Virus record (IMG/VR): IMGVR_UViG_3300037882_004177
Coordinates: 1-22,427 of that record
Length of the DNA: 22,427 nt
DNA from: a virus
Strand: one strand, 5' to 3'
Shown here: piece after piece, positions 7,333-14,255 of the stretch
Layout of the letters: every line of letters starts with the position of its first letter
Position numbering within the stretch: position 1 is the stretch's first letter
Notes under the pieces: model-generated
What the model saw: the letters and a program-made list of their open reading frames with translations, nothing else
Database searches by the model: none
What the model was told of the DNA's origin: nothing
Made by a program: the position numbers and the translations under genes

Positions 7333-9765
7333 TTATCTCTCCCTCAATCCAAATAAACGCATTCTTTTCAAGCTAAACATTCCGTCACGAACTCGCCCCA
7401 CCAAACTCACAGAGAATTTTGAAGAGACAAATTTTAGCCTTCCTTTTTGAGGATGGGAGGGACTATTGAGCCTTAACCCAAGGGCTTTATTAGACGGATT
7501 GTTGGGATCAAGACCATTTCCATTTACTAACGGAATTGTTCCCAACACATCCCCGCGAAAGGGAAGGTCATAAATCTCCGTGTGAATAAAAGAGTCTCTT
7601 AAATCCCCTCTGATCGTAATATAAACGATATTTTGTGGATTTATTACTATATTAGATGAATAATCACACTGTAAATCATATCTTTTATTTGCAAATCTGT
7701 TCTTAATATTATTAACATACTTAGTTTCAATGAAATTGATATAATCAGTACCGCCGTTGTCACCGTATACGGGTGCACCGATTGTTCCGTCCGCATATCG
7801 GTAGATAGTATTGTCAATGAAGAGGTACAAGGACTCATCCAAAGAACCCAAAAAGGCATTTGCCTTTGTAAAATCCCCTGAAAAGACGCCCCACCAATAT
7901 AGGGAAGTGCGATATTTAGCCACGATGATATCGTTTAACCCTATTTTAAAACCACAGAAACCGCCTGATTTATATTTAAACGTCCTACATGCCCTATAAT
8001 CTAAGTTATCATTAATATTATCTAAATATTTAAAAACCAATTTGTCCATATTTTCCGTAGAAGATGTAGCAAATTGTCTGGCTATATTTAAAGTTCCTAA
8101 AGAAATAATACCATTTTGATTTAATAAATAAACATCATTTGGCAATTCTATCAAAAGATTGCCATGATATATTCCAACTGGCAAAGTAGACATCCATACA
8201 AATGTCCCTTCTAAGGGATTTGTACCTTGCCAAACTTGCGTTTTTTCCCTTCCAATGAATGCCAGCAAACCATTGACGCTTACGATTGCTTCCAAATTAT
8301 CCCCCACCCCATGCTTAGACGAGATATCTATTAAAGGGACGGCCTTAGAAACTTCGTCGAAGAACCTGAAAGGGAGCAATAAATTCCACGTCGTGTAAGA
8401 ATAATAAACAGTCAAGGCTTGATTGGGCGCACGATAGCTTAAACTTACCGCTCCCTCACCCAAACACCACAGACGATCATTATAAACCCTCATATAACTA
8501 AAACGGGGGGGCATATCGGCATAAAACAATTCAATGTTATCCGTTCCCACAAAGGCCGATAAATTGGTCGTCGTTGTAATTGTCACAACATCCCCAACTA
8601 CAGACACATTACTAACAGTGTAATTTGAAGTAACACCATTAATAACAAGGTTAATCGTATTATTATTTTGATATTTTGTAATATTAAATAGTGAATCTTT
8701 AACAAAAGTGAAGTGAGTATTGTCTGTCCTGCTAAATGCAGTAGCATTTGCCTTTACGTATTCTTTGTATATTTGCAAAACAGAGCCGTCCCAAGTCATG
8801 ATGGGGTCTACGCCGTTGCAAATCCATAAAACGCCAGCAAAGAACTCGCAGCGAGGAACGCAAGCCACTGATAAATTGCCTAATGTCTGGTTTCCACCTG
8901 CCAAAATAGCATTCGTGCGCAAATCGTATATCTTAATATAGCCCGAGGAATTAGAAATGCTGTTAATGGTAGGGAAGGGGGATTCAAACTCTAATGTTAC
9001 AGTATCGCCTCCCCCAAATACAGGAATGGTATCCCCCGATACGGTAAAGGTAATTTGCCCTGGCGTCCCGATATTGATGCCGCCCATGTTAATTTGCACC
9101 TGAAATGGGGCAGCATTCACTGTAAGAGTCAAATTTTGCTGTTCAAAATATGAATTGGAAGCGATAAAGCCCACAGGGACAGCCATTGTAAACGATGTTC
9201 CTGAAACATAAGTGAAGCCCGTTGCATGTGTTTCCAGTACGTAGTACTCAGCAAGATCACTCGCAAAGCTATTGTTTTCTAACTGGATGCTGATTGTATT
9301 GGCTGGATAAACGCCGCCAAGGGGAGTTGCCAAGCCAGATATATTCGTAATTGATAATATTTGATAATATTTAAGAGAAGATAATCCATTAAGATCAACA
9401 TACCTTAAAGACAAATAAGTATCAGGTTGGAATAAAGCGTAATTAGGACTTGTTAATATTATAGTTTCAGATGAAACGATATTTAAATTTGTAAATGTCA
9501 GGAAATTATTGTATCCGTTAAAGTATAGGACTTGCTGTTTATTTCCTGAAGCAGACTGAAATGGGAATGCTTCAATGATGGTATCATCGCAAACCTTAAG
9601 GGAAGACGTCCCAAACCTTACCTGTCCTTCTCCGACGGCTGTAGGCATAATATTTTCAATATAAAATGAATAGTCAGACGGCAGCAGTTCAGGAGAAAGA
9701 GCCTTGTTCATCCCCTTGGTGGCAGAGTATAACTCTATGACGTCATATCCAGCTTCATGCAACAT
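7333..9765 (-). CDS. Tail tubular protein B (T7 gp12-like) with two beta-rich insertions
   Basis: At 810 residues it has nearly the length of T7 gp12 (794), and it directly follows the gp11-like gene with a one-base TGATG overlap, so translation is probably coupled; no good ribosome site is seen. The protein is beta-strand-rich throughout. It contains segments typical of the nozzle protein, for instance a W-I-C-N-G-V-D-P-I-M-T-W-D-G stretch near residue 314 and repeated aromatic 'YxxRLW' type strands. Residues about 184-260 form a module ending in QITFTVSGDTIPVF that is also found in the neighbouring gp11-like protein. A weaker copy lies at about 352-415. It would form the tube or nozzle at the tip of the short tail. 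Family assignment rests on length, order and strand pattern. Confidence 0.78.
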   Translation of the reverse strand: MLHEAGYDVIELYSATKGMNKALSPELLPSDYSFYIENIMPTAVGEGQVRFGTSSLKVCDDTIIEAFPFQSASGNKQQVLYFNGYNNFLTFTNLNIVSSETIILTSPNYALFQPDTYLSLRYVDLNGLSSLKYYQILSITNISGLATPLGGVYPANTISIQLENNSFASDLAEYYVLETHATGFTYVSGTSFTMAVPVGFIASNSYFEQQNLTLTVNAAPFQVQINMGGINIGTPGQITFTVSGDTIPVFGGGDTVTLEFESPFPTINSISNSSGYIKIYDLRTNAILAGGNQTLGNLSVACVPRCEFFAGVLWICNGVDPIMTWDGSVLQIYKEYVKANATAFSRTDNTHFTFVKDSLFNITKYQNNNTINLVINGVTSNYTVSNVSVVGDVVTITTTTNLSAFVGTDNIELFYADMPPRFSYMRVYNDRLWCLGEGAVSLSYRAPNQALTVYYSYTTWNLLLPFRFFDEVSKAVPLIDISSKHGVGDNLEAIVSVNGLLAFIGREKTQVWQGTNPLEGTFVWMSTLPVGIYHGNLLIELPNDVYLLNQNGIISLGTLNIARQFATSSTENMDKLVFKYLDNINDNLDYRACRTFKYKSGGFCGFKIGLNDIIVAKYRTSLYWWGVFSGDFTKANAFLGSLDESLYLFIDNTIYRYADGTIGAPVYGDNGGTDYINFIETKYVNNIKNRFANKRYDLQCDYSSNIVINPQNIVYITIRGDLRDSFIHTEIYDLPFRGDVLGTIPLVNGNGLDPNNPSNKALGLRLNSPSHPQKGRLKFVSSKFSVSLVGRVRDGMFSLKRMRLFGLRER
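8521..8712 (-). repeat. Beta-rich module, diverged copy B (in gp12-like protein)
   Basis: Residues 352-415: FTFVKD at the start, INLVINGVTSNYTV in the middle, and VVTITTTTNLSAFVGTDNIELFY at the end. These parallel FTYVSG, NLQLVVNGTTYALQV and ITFTV...FSSVDSVSL of the other copies. The match is weak and needs a profile alignment. Confidence 0.5.
8986..9216 (-). repeat. Beta-rich module, copy A (in gp12-like protein)
   Basis: Residues 184-260: begins FTYVSGTSF, has an NLTLTV strand and ends QITFTVSGDTIPVF then GGGDTVTLEF. It matches copy C in the gp11-like gene in protein and partly in DNA (for example around 9014-9051 against 10068-10105). Confidence 0.75.
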
Positions 9766-10667
9766 CAGACAGCACTATACGTAGAAAAGAATTGTTTGCC
9801 GCCAAAGTTCTTGTAGTAGCTGAATAAATCCCTTTTGCCTTTCTCCCAACGCGCCTTGCATTCCATCATCTTTGACTGGTCTTTAAAACCAGTCTCAGAC
9901 TGGAATACATAATAAGCCGCTCCATCCGCCAATATGTATTGATACAAGACAGGAATGTTAATTTCCCCACTGATTGTGTTGATATCCAGCAACGCAGGTT
10001 GGGCAATGTAAGTTATCCCGATATTGCTAAAGGAGGCGGCATTCAGGGAAACGCTGTCTACACTCGAAAAAACAGGGATAGTGTCACCTGTCACCGTGAA
10101 AGTAATTTGGTTTGGGATACTGGTATCCATACTAACCACCTGCAGGGCATAAGTTGTCCCATTGACAACCAATTGCAGGTTTTGGTTTACAAAGAAGGAA
10201 CCTGAAAGGTCAGAGGATGTATTGATTGTAAATGCATTGCCTGAAATGTAGGTAAAGGATATGCCAGATATTCCTGTGAATGAATTTCCAAGAGATGGAT
10301 AAACCCACAGGCTGCCGCTCGAAGAATACCATTCTCTCGGTGTCCCCGATCTCTGAAAACCTGGGTCTCGGCTCTGAACAGCATCCAAAGTTGTTCGGGA
10401 TAAAGGGGTATTAGATGTTACGTCGTAAACCATTTTGAAAACAAAAGGCGTTTGAGAAAATTGACCTTCAAGAATTTCCCCATTAGAGAAGGGGATTAAC
10501 GTATCAGTAACGATGCGGACTTGCGAACTTTGGGCAATCGTCTCTTGCAAAATCTCGGTATAAGCGATGTTTAAATATTTTAGATAAACGGCAATATCAG
10601 AATCGCTTGGGTCATCCAACCCAATGCTTAAGCTTCCCAAAAGGGCGATGATATCCGATACATTCAT
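9765..10667 (-). CDS. Tail tubular protein A (T7 gp11-like, head-tail connector) with an insertion
   Basis: A 300-residue protein. The first 60 residues are helical (LLGSLSIGLDDPSDSDIAVYLKYLNIAY), as in gp11-like connector proteins, and the last 60 are again helical and basic. T7 gp11 has 196 residues; here about 75 extra residues (138-210) form a beta-rich module between the strands LWVYPSL and IGITYIAQP. The same module occurs in the following gene. It follows the head genes and precedes the gp12-like gene, as in T7. The ATG has no clear Shine-Dalgarno motif; the only hairpin region upstream (10702-10729) is 35 bases away. It would form the ring below the portal that links head and tail tube. 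Confidence 0.72.
   Translation of the reverse strand: MNVSDIIALLGSLSIGLDDPSDSDIAVYLKYLNIAYTEILQETIAQSSQVRIVTDTLIPFSNGEILEGQFSQTPFVFKMVYDVTSNTPLSRTTLDAVQSRDPGFQRSGTPREWYSSSGSLWVYPSLGNSFTGISGISFTYISGNAFTINTSSDLSGSFFVNQNLQLVVNGTTYALQVVSMDTSIPNQITFTVTGDTIPVFSSVDSVSLNAASFSNIGITYIAQPALLDINTISGEINIPVLYQYILADGAAYYVFQSETGFKDQSKMMECKARWEKGKRDLFSYYKNFGGKQFFSTYSAV
10038..10256 (-). repeat. Beta-rich module, copy C (in gp11-like protein)
   Basis: Residues 138-210: begins FTYISGNAF, has NLQLVVNG, and ends QITFTVTGDTIPVF then SSVDSVSL. The 14-residue block QITFTV(S/T)GDTIPVF is shared with copy A except for one residue. Confidence 0.75.
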
Positions 10668-10697
10668 GCAGTGCAGCCATTTTTAATTGATATGCCT

Positions 10698-10740
10698 TAA
10701 AATGGGGGCATCCAGGCAGATACCCCCATAATATTTTAAG
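10698..10740 (-). terminator. Hairpin after the decoration-protein gene
   Basis: On the minus strand, ATGGGGGTAT and ATGCCCCCAT (10720-10729 and 10702-10711) make a 10-bp stem with one U-G pair and an 8-base loop, followed by TTTTAAGG. Outer CTTAAA and TTTAAG arms could extend it. The U-run is short, so it may be a weak terminator or an mRNA-end or processing structure. It includes the stop codon of the upstream gene in its outer arm. Confidence 0.6.
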
Positions 10741-11233
10741 GGGCAAAACCGAGCGAATTGCCAAGCTCTAGCGTGACATAAATCGCATCTCCAGCTGCGA
10801 TTTGATTTGCAGCGTCGCTCCCCTCATCCAGCACATAAAGACTGGCATAATCTGGATTGTAATTAGGAAGTGCAGCACTCCCAGCATCAGGGTTAACTAC
10901 CCTGAACGAGAGTTTAGTAAACTGCCCTGCAGTGGCCCACTGCTGCGATCTGAACGTTGTTCCTGATACGACCGAATCTTTTCTAAGGCTAGCAGCACAA
11001 ACTTGTCTAATGGATGTCCCCTTAAACTGAGCCATCAAAAAACCCTGTCTTGGGTTTGTTGCCGTATCTCGCGTTTGATTAGCATTGGTACCTAATTCAG
11101 AAGCTGAAAAAATATAGGCGAGAGATTGAAACCCATAATCTTGACCTGAATCAAAGAGAAGCTTAGGATCACCAAAAGGAAGTAACGCACCTGTGTTGTT
11201 AATAAAATCCTTACCTCGAACTGAAGCTACCAT
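10736..11233 (-). CDS. Putative head decoration or capsid-associated protein
   Basis: Encodes 165 residues right after the major capsid gene. It starts at ATG 11233 with AAAGGA (11242-11247) upstream; a TTG at 11251 is in frame but coincides with that ribosome site and is rejected. The protein is small, soluble, rich in small residues and beta strands, with no membrane segment, ending in a strand-rich part (AIYVTLELGNSLGFAP). A small beta-rich protein placed directly downstream of the capsid gene is often a decoration or head-stabilising protein. I do not recognise the family. Hairpins on both sides suggest that its level is set separately from capsid and tail genes. Confidence 0.6.
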   Translation of the reverse strand: MVASVRGKDFINNTGALLPFGDPKLLFDSGQDYGFQSLAYIFSASELGTNANQTRDTATNPRQGFLMAQFKGTSIRQVCAASLRKDSVVSGTTFRSQQWATAGQFTKLSFRVVNPDAGSAALPNYNPDYASLYVLDEGSDAANQIAAGDAIYVTLELGNSLGFAP

Positions 11234-11249
11234 AATAAAAATTCCTTTC

Positions 11250-11277
11250 AAAAGCGGGACGTCCTTTCAGACGCCCC
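11250..11277 (-). terminator. Hairpin after the major capsid gene
   Basis: On the minus strand GGGGCGTC (11270-11277) pairs with GACGTCCC (11256-11263) over 8 bp with one G-U pair, loop TGAAAG, then GCTTTT. It starts about ten bases after the capsid stop codon. The U-run is only four bases, so partial termination or 3'-end protection is more likely than full stop. The ribosome site of the next gene follows at once. Confidence 0.55.
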
Positions 11278-11287
11278 ATGTTGTTAA

Positions 11288-12448
11288 TTAAGATGCGTTA
11301 GTTAAACGAACGATGTGATGGATGATGCCATTCTCAATAGAAATAGCTTCGTTTTGGAATGAAGGGAATTTAATCGCCTTCTCACCACGGAACTCCAACA
11401 TCGCCATTTGAACGATTGTGCGCATGTTGCTAAATTCCTGCTCAAACCATGGTTCCTTGTGCCAGACAAGACCGAATGCCTGGGCTCCGCAGAACAGGTT
11501 CCATGCAAAAGTTGCCGTAAGAGCGCCTCCTCCTCCAAATCCTTGTGCATTTCCTAATTTGAAGTTACTAAGTTCAGGAACTTCGTAGATAAGGACACCG
11601 TCAATCTGACCTCTGAAGAACGAACCAACCAAAGAACTAGGCTGATTAGGCATTTCAATAATTCCACGGTTGTAGAATCCTTTCCAATCAGGGTCTGCTT
11701 CAAGGGATTTATAAGACTCTGTAGACATGAAGTAGACGTACATCGGGTAAGGGAAACCTTCGCGCGTTTTCAACATGAAAGGGCTAATGCGCTTGTTGGA
11801 CTCAAAAGATTGCCCACCTTGCACAGCCATGTCGCGTAGTTTTTTAATTCCCGCTACAGTCAAACCACCCGTGGCGTCAGGATAACCTGCTGCTGCAAAG
11901 TTCATAGCTGGGATATTCCCCGCAGCTGTGATCATGTTGGCGTCATATGCTGTATTTGTTCCATATTGAATACGGTCAGTTACAGGGCCAGCCGTATAAG
12001 CAGGGCCATAGTTATCAAAAGTTGCAGATTTCAGGAGGGAATAAGTAATGTTGCGCTTATGCCTAGTTAAAAGTTTAGGTTTTAACGCATTGTAAATATC
12101 AATTGGCGTATTAAGTTGGACAAGCTGAATACCCTGAATTTTATCAGTACCAGTGCGTTGGCGGACTGTAATAGTATCTTCATAGAACTTTAAATCTTGT
12201 CCTTTACCTGTAATCTGGTCGTAATCAAAAATTTCGGATTTATAATCAAGTTCACGGCTGAAAGAAAATGTCGTGGTATTACCCGTCCCATTTTTCTTGT
12301 AAACAACCTGAATAACAGATTCGGGAGTACTCCCCATGAACATGGACAAGGGACTTTGCAAAAGAACTTCTTCAAAGTACTGCGCCCTGACTTCAACTGG
12401 AATCAGGTTAGTATCATATGCGTTTGGGAATGCGGCGGTATAAGCCAT
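11288..12448 (-). CDS. Major capsid protein, N4-gp56 / DUF4043 family
   Basis: A 386-residue protein that builds the icosahedral head (HK97-like fold in this family). Family marks are the N-terminal YFEEVLLQSPLSMFMG segment, the central strand region around GKGQDLKFYEDTITVRQ, the conserved segment YVYFMSTESYKSLEADPDW (about 229-247), then GSFFRGQIDGVLIYEVPEL (about 275-293), and a late GAQAFGLVW strand. Length is usual for the family. The ATG follows TGAGGT (12458-12463). It lies after the scaffold gene and before a small putative decoration gene, the expected place. A 201-base leader with two hairpins precedes it. Assignment is strong from recognised motifs and context, although no search was run. 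Confidence 0.88.
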   Translation of the reverse strand: MAYTAAFPNAYDTNLIPVEVRAQYFEEVLLQSPLSMFMGSTPESVIQVVYKKNGTGNTTTFSFSRELDYKSEIFDYDQITGKGQDLKFYEDTITVRQRTGTDKIQGIQLVQLNTPIDIYNALKPKLLTRHKRNITYSLLKSATFDNYGPAYTAGPVTDRIQYGTNTAYDANMITAAGNIPAMNFAAAGYPDATGGLTVAGIKKLRDMAVQGGQSFESNKRISPFMLKTREGFPYPMYVYFMSTESYKSLEADPDWKGFYNRGIIEMPNQPSSLVGSFFRGQIDGVLIYEVPELSNFKLGNAQGFGGGGALTATFAWNLFCGAQAFGLVWHKEPWFEQEFSNMRTIVQMAMLEFRGEKAIKFPSFQNEAISIENGIIHHIVRLTNAS

Positions 12449-12475
12449 AATGGAAACCTCATAGTAAAAAATTAA

Positions 12476-12504
12476 ACAAAAAATCCACAGAAATATTCTG
12501 CGGA
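12476..12504 (-). terminator. Terminator-like hairpin directly upstream of the capsid gene
   Basis: On the minus strand TCCGCAGAA (12496-12504) and TTCTGTGGA (12484-12492) form a 9-bp stem with one G-U pair and a TAT loop, followed by TTTTTT (12478-12483). This is a textbook intrinsic terminator, placed only about 28 bases before the capsid start codon and after the scaffold gene. Confidence 0.75.
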
Positions 12505-12649
12505 CACTATTTTATTCTTTACATACGAGGTAGGGTACGCTTGGAAGTTGGGGCTAAGACTTTAAGTCGTCCCCATTCCAAGTTTCGCGTCTTGTAAGTA
12601 CAGATTGTTTCCAGGAAGAGCCTCAAATGAGGTAAAAAACCAGAAAACG
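12505..12649 (-). promoter_or_regulatory. Leader between scaffold and capsid genes with a long imperfect hairpin
   Basis: No gene is seen here. An imperfect inverted repeat spans 12540-12582: a 7-bp base (CTTGGAA / TTCCAAG), then GGGG / CCCC, then GAC / GTC near the tip. I searched the minus strand for a sigma70 promoter and found only weak TATAAT-like boxes (TAAAAT near 12511-12516) without a matching -35. The region may be an mRNA leader that controls capsid expression or a processing site. Confidence 0.5.
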
Positions 12650-13549
12650 TTAGCGACGTTGATACTGACTTTCAAAAATCGTAGCAGGGTCAAACGTCAC
12701 TTTTTTCTGAAGACCTAAATTTTCACCGCCGCCAGAAGAAGAAAGTCTTGTGGCGGGTTCAGTATTATAGTCTTCATACTTCTCTTTTAACTTATCATAT
12801 TTAGCTTGAAGCTTGTCAAGCTTTTTTTGATACTCAATCTCTTTTTCTGCATATTTCGACTTCAAATTACGAATACTTCCTGCTTCAGAAATGTCGGAAT
12901 AGATATCCAGATTATATTGACGGCCAAATTCAAGCATTTTCTTAGTAAATTCAGCTTCATCATCCTCATAAACGGACAATTCTTTAATCATATCATCTAA
13001 TTCAGCTTTAGTTGCAGTTTGCACAAAATGCTGGATAGCAAAGATTTGCTGATCTATTTCTTTAGGGTCATTAGCATATTTTTTAAGATAAGGAAGCTCT
13101 TTGTCCCAAATATCATACCATTTGTGCAATAAAGGCTTCTCTTGATTAGATGACCCCTCTTCAAATTTTGTATGGTCAAGCAGCATTTGAGCTTCTTCGT
13201 CGAGGATAGAACCATCTGCCTTAAGCTTCTCAACGGCTTGTTTGTAAGCTGACAGCTTCTTACGGTCTTCATGAAATGATCTTTGAGTATCCTTGACAGA
13301 TTTTTGGAGTTTCTCAAACTCAGCCTTATAATCAATGGATTTATTTTCTGATTTTTTCTCTGCCGAATCTTCTTTTAGCTCGCTTTCTTCTTCCTCTTCA
13401 ACTGGTGTAGCTGCAACCTTTTGGACAGGTTCTTTAGCAGGCGCCTTTTGCTCTTTTCCAATAGATGCTTGCGGCTCTTGCTTGTTGAAGATATCATGGA
13501 CATTAAAGGCAGCTTCTTCTGTTTCTGCGTTGTTTTCTTCTTCTGACAT
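12650..13549 (-). CDS. Capsid scaffolding protein
   Basis: A protein of 299 residues. The first 70 are very acidic and low-complexity (runs of E, plus A, K and P), residues about 70-125 form a charged helix, and residues about 220-265 form a clear coiled coil (KYAEKEIEYQKKLDKLQAKY). The C-terminus is short and basic (QKKVTFDPATIFESQYQRR) and could dock on the capsid protein. This layout, directly upstream of the capsid gene, is typical of podoviral scaffolding proteins, which help assembly and leave before packaging. The ATG follows AAGGGAG and overlaps the previous stop by one base (TAATG). There is no protease motif. The family is not recognised by sequence; the role comes from composition and position. 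Confidence 0.78.
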   Translation of the reverse strand: MSEEENNAETEEAAFNVHDIFNKQEPQASIGKEQKAPAKEPVQKVAATPVEEEEESELKEDSAEKKSENKSIDYKAEFEKLQKSVKDTQRSFHEDRKKLSAYKQAVEKLKADGSILDEEAQMLLDHTKFEEGSSNQEKPLLHKWYDIWDKELPYLKKYANDPKEIDQQIFAIQHFVQTATKAELDDMIKELSVYEDDEAEFTKKMLEFGRQYNLDIYSDISEAGSIRNLKSKYAEKEIEYQKKLDKLQAKYDKLKEKYEDYNTEPATRLSSSGGGENLGLQKKVTFDPATIFESQYQRR

Positions 13550-13935
13550 TATTGCTCCCTTAACTCCCTGTAAGACACATTAGAATCAAATAAATTGCTG
13601 GATTGATCTGAAAAGGCATAAAGCAAGTCCCCTTGCTCCATATTAAATCCAGCCCCTTCCAGCAATTCTATTGTTTTAAGTGCAGGAACTACTCTCTTAA
13701 AAAATTTAAATGTATTTTGTGCCGTTAAAACGCTATCGATTAACCGTTCGGTTAACGTATAAACAGAAACGAATATGTCCCTGTTTGTAGTATTGCAAAC
13801 AAAAATACTATCAATAATACACGCATGAGAAGAGCCGAGGTAATTATTCCCGAATATTGGCACATGTGTACTATTGATATTTGGCCTGGGGGTCGATAAA
13901 AAATTAACCCACGGATAAGAAGTCGGGCTAGGCAA
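13549..13935 (-). CDS. Small beta-rich virion-type protein of unknown function
   Basis: Encodes 128 residues. The only possible start is TTG at 13935: an in-frame stop lies just upstream and the next methionine is near residue 98. The TTG precedes the stop of the previous gene (8-base overlap), so translation is probably coupled. The pattern of strands (IDSIFVCNTTNRDIFVSVYTL ending near residue 61; later a GDLLYAFSD strand and a C-terminal VSYREL) resembles small beta-sandwich accessory proteins often found in phage structural operons. It is coupled by TAATG to the scaffold gene. Function is not known. Confidence 0.62.
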   Translation of the reverse strand: MPSPTSYPWVNFLSTPRPNINSTHVPIFGNNYLGSSHACIIDSIFVCNTTNRDIFVSVYTLTERLIDSVLTAQNTFKFFKRVVPALKTIELLEGAGFNMEQGDLLYAFSDQSSNLFDSNVSYRELREQ

Positions 13936-14128
13936 GGTCTGTTTCTAGACGGCCGATGATATCCTTTAGCTTAGACTTATTGTCCGCAAAATAAGTATGC
14001 ATTTCAGAATATTCAGGGGTTGTTTTATCGGGGCGCGTCACCAAGTGAACAGCCGATTGAGAAACTGCATTTGCAAATGTTGCTACAGCTTGAGCATCGA
14101 CCAGGGTTTGCGGATTAGGTAAGGACAT
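13928..14128 (-). CDS. Small helical protein, first gene of the capsid transcript
   Basis: A 66-residue protein. Upstream in-frame starts (TTG 14161, ATG 14143) lack a ribosome site. ATG 14128 has GGAG nine bases ahead and lies about 30 bases after the predicted transcription start, so it is chosen. The sequence has two helices (LVDAQAVATFANAVSQSAVHLV and a lysine-rich YFADNKSKLKDIIGRLETDL) around a short PDKTTPEY turn. No family is recognised. As the first gene of the scaffold-capsid transcript it could be an assembly cofactor or a minor head protein. Confidence 0.55.
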   Translation of the reverse strand: MSLPNPQTLVDAQAVATFANAVSQSAVHLVTRPDKTTPEYSEMHTYFADNKSKLKDIIGRLETDLA

Positions 14129-14164
14129 TCTTGGTTTCTCCATATTATATATTGATAACAATTA

Positions 14165-14193
14165 AATATATCTATCCATTAAAACTATGTCAA
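14165..14193 (-). promoter_or_regulatory. Strong sigma70-like promoter for the scaffold-capsid operon
   Basis: On the minus strand a perfect -35 box TTGACA (14188-14193) is followed by exactly 17 bases and a -10 box TATATT (14165-14170; five of six). The expected start is near 14158, giving a leader of about 30 bases before the ATG at 14128 with its GGAG motif. Confidence 0.78.
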
Positions 14194-14255
14194 TACCTGC
14201 AATAACTAAATCACAAAATAGAGAAATGATAGGACATATTAATTCCAAGTAACAT

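Noticed and set aside
10615-10680. A 22-codon upstream reading frame (ATG at 10680) overlapping the gp11-like start
   Set aside because: No ribosome site at proper distance and no family; probably chance.
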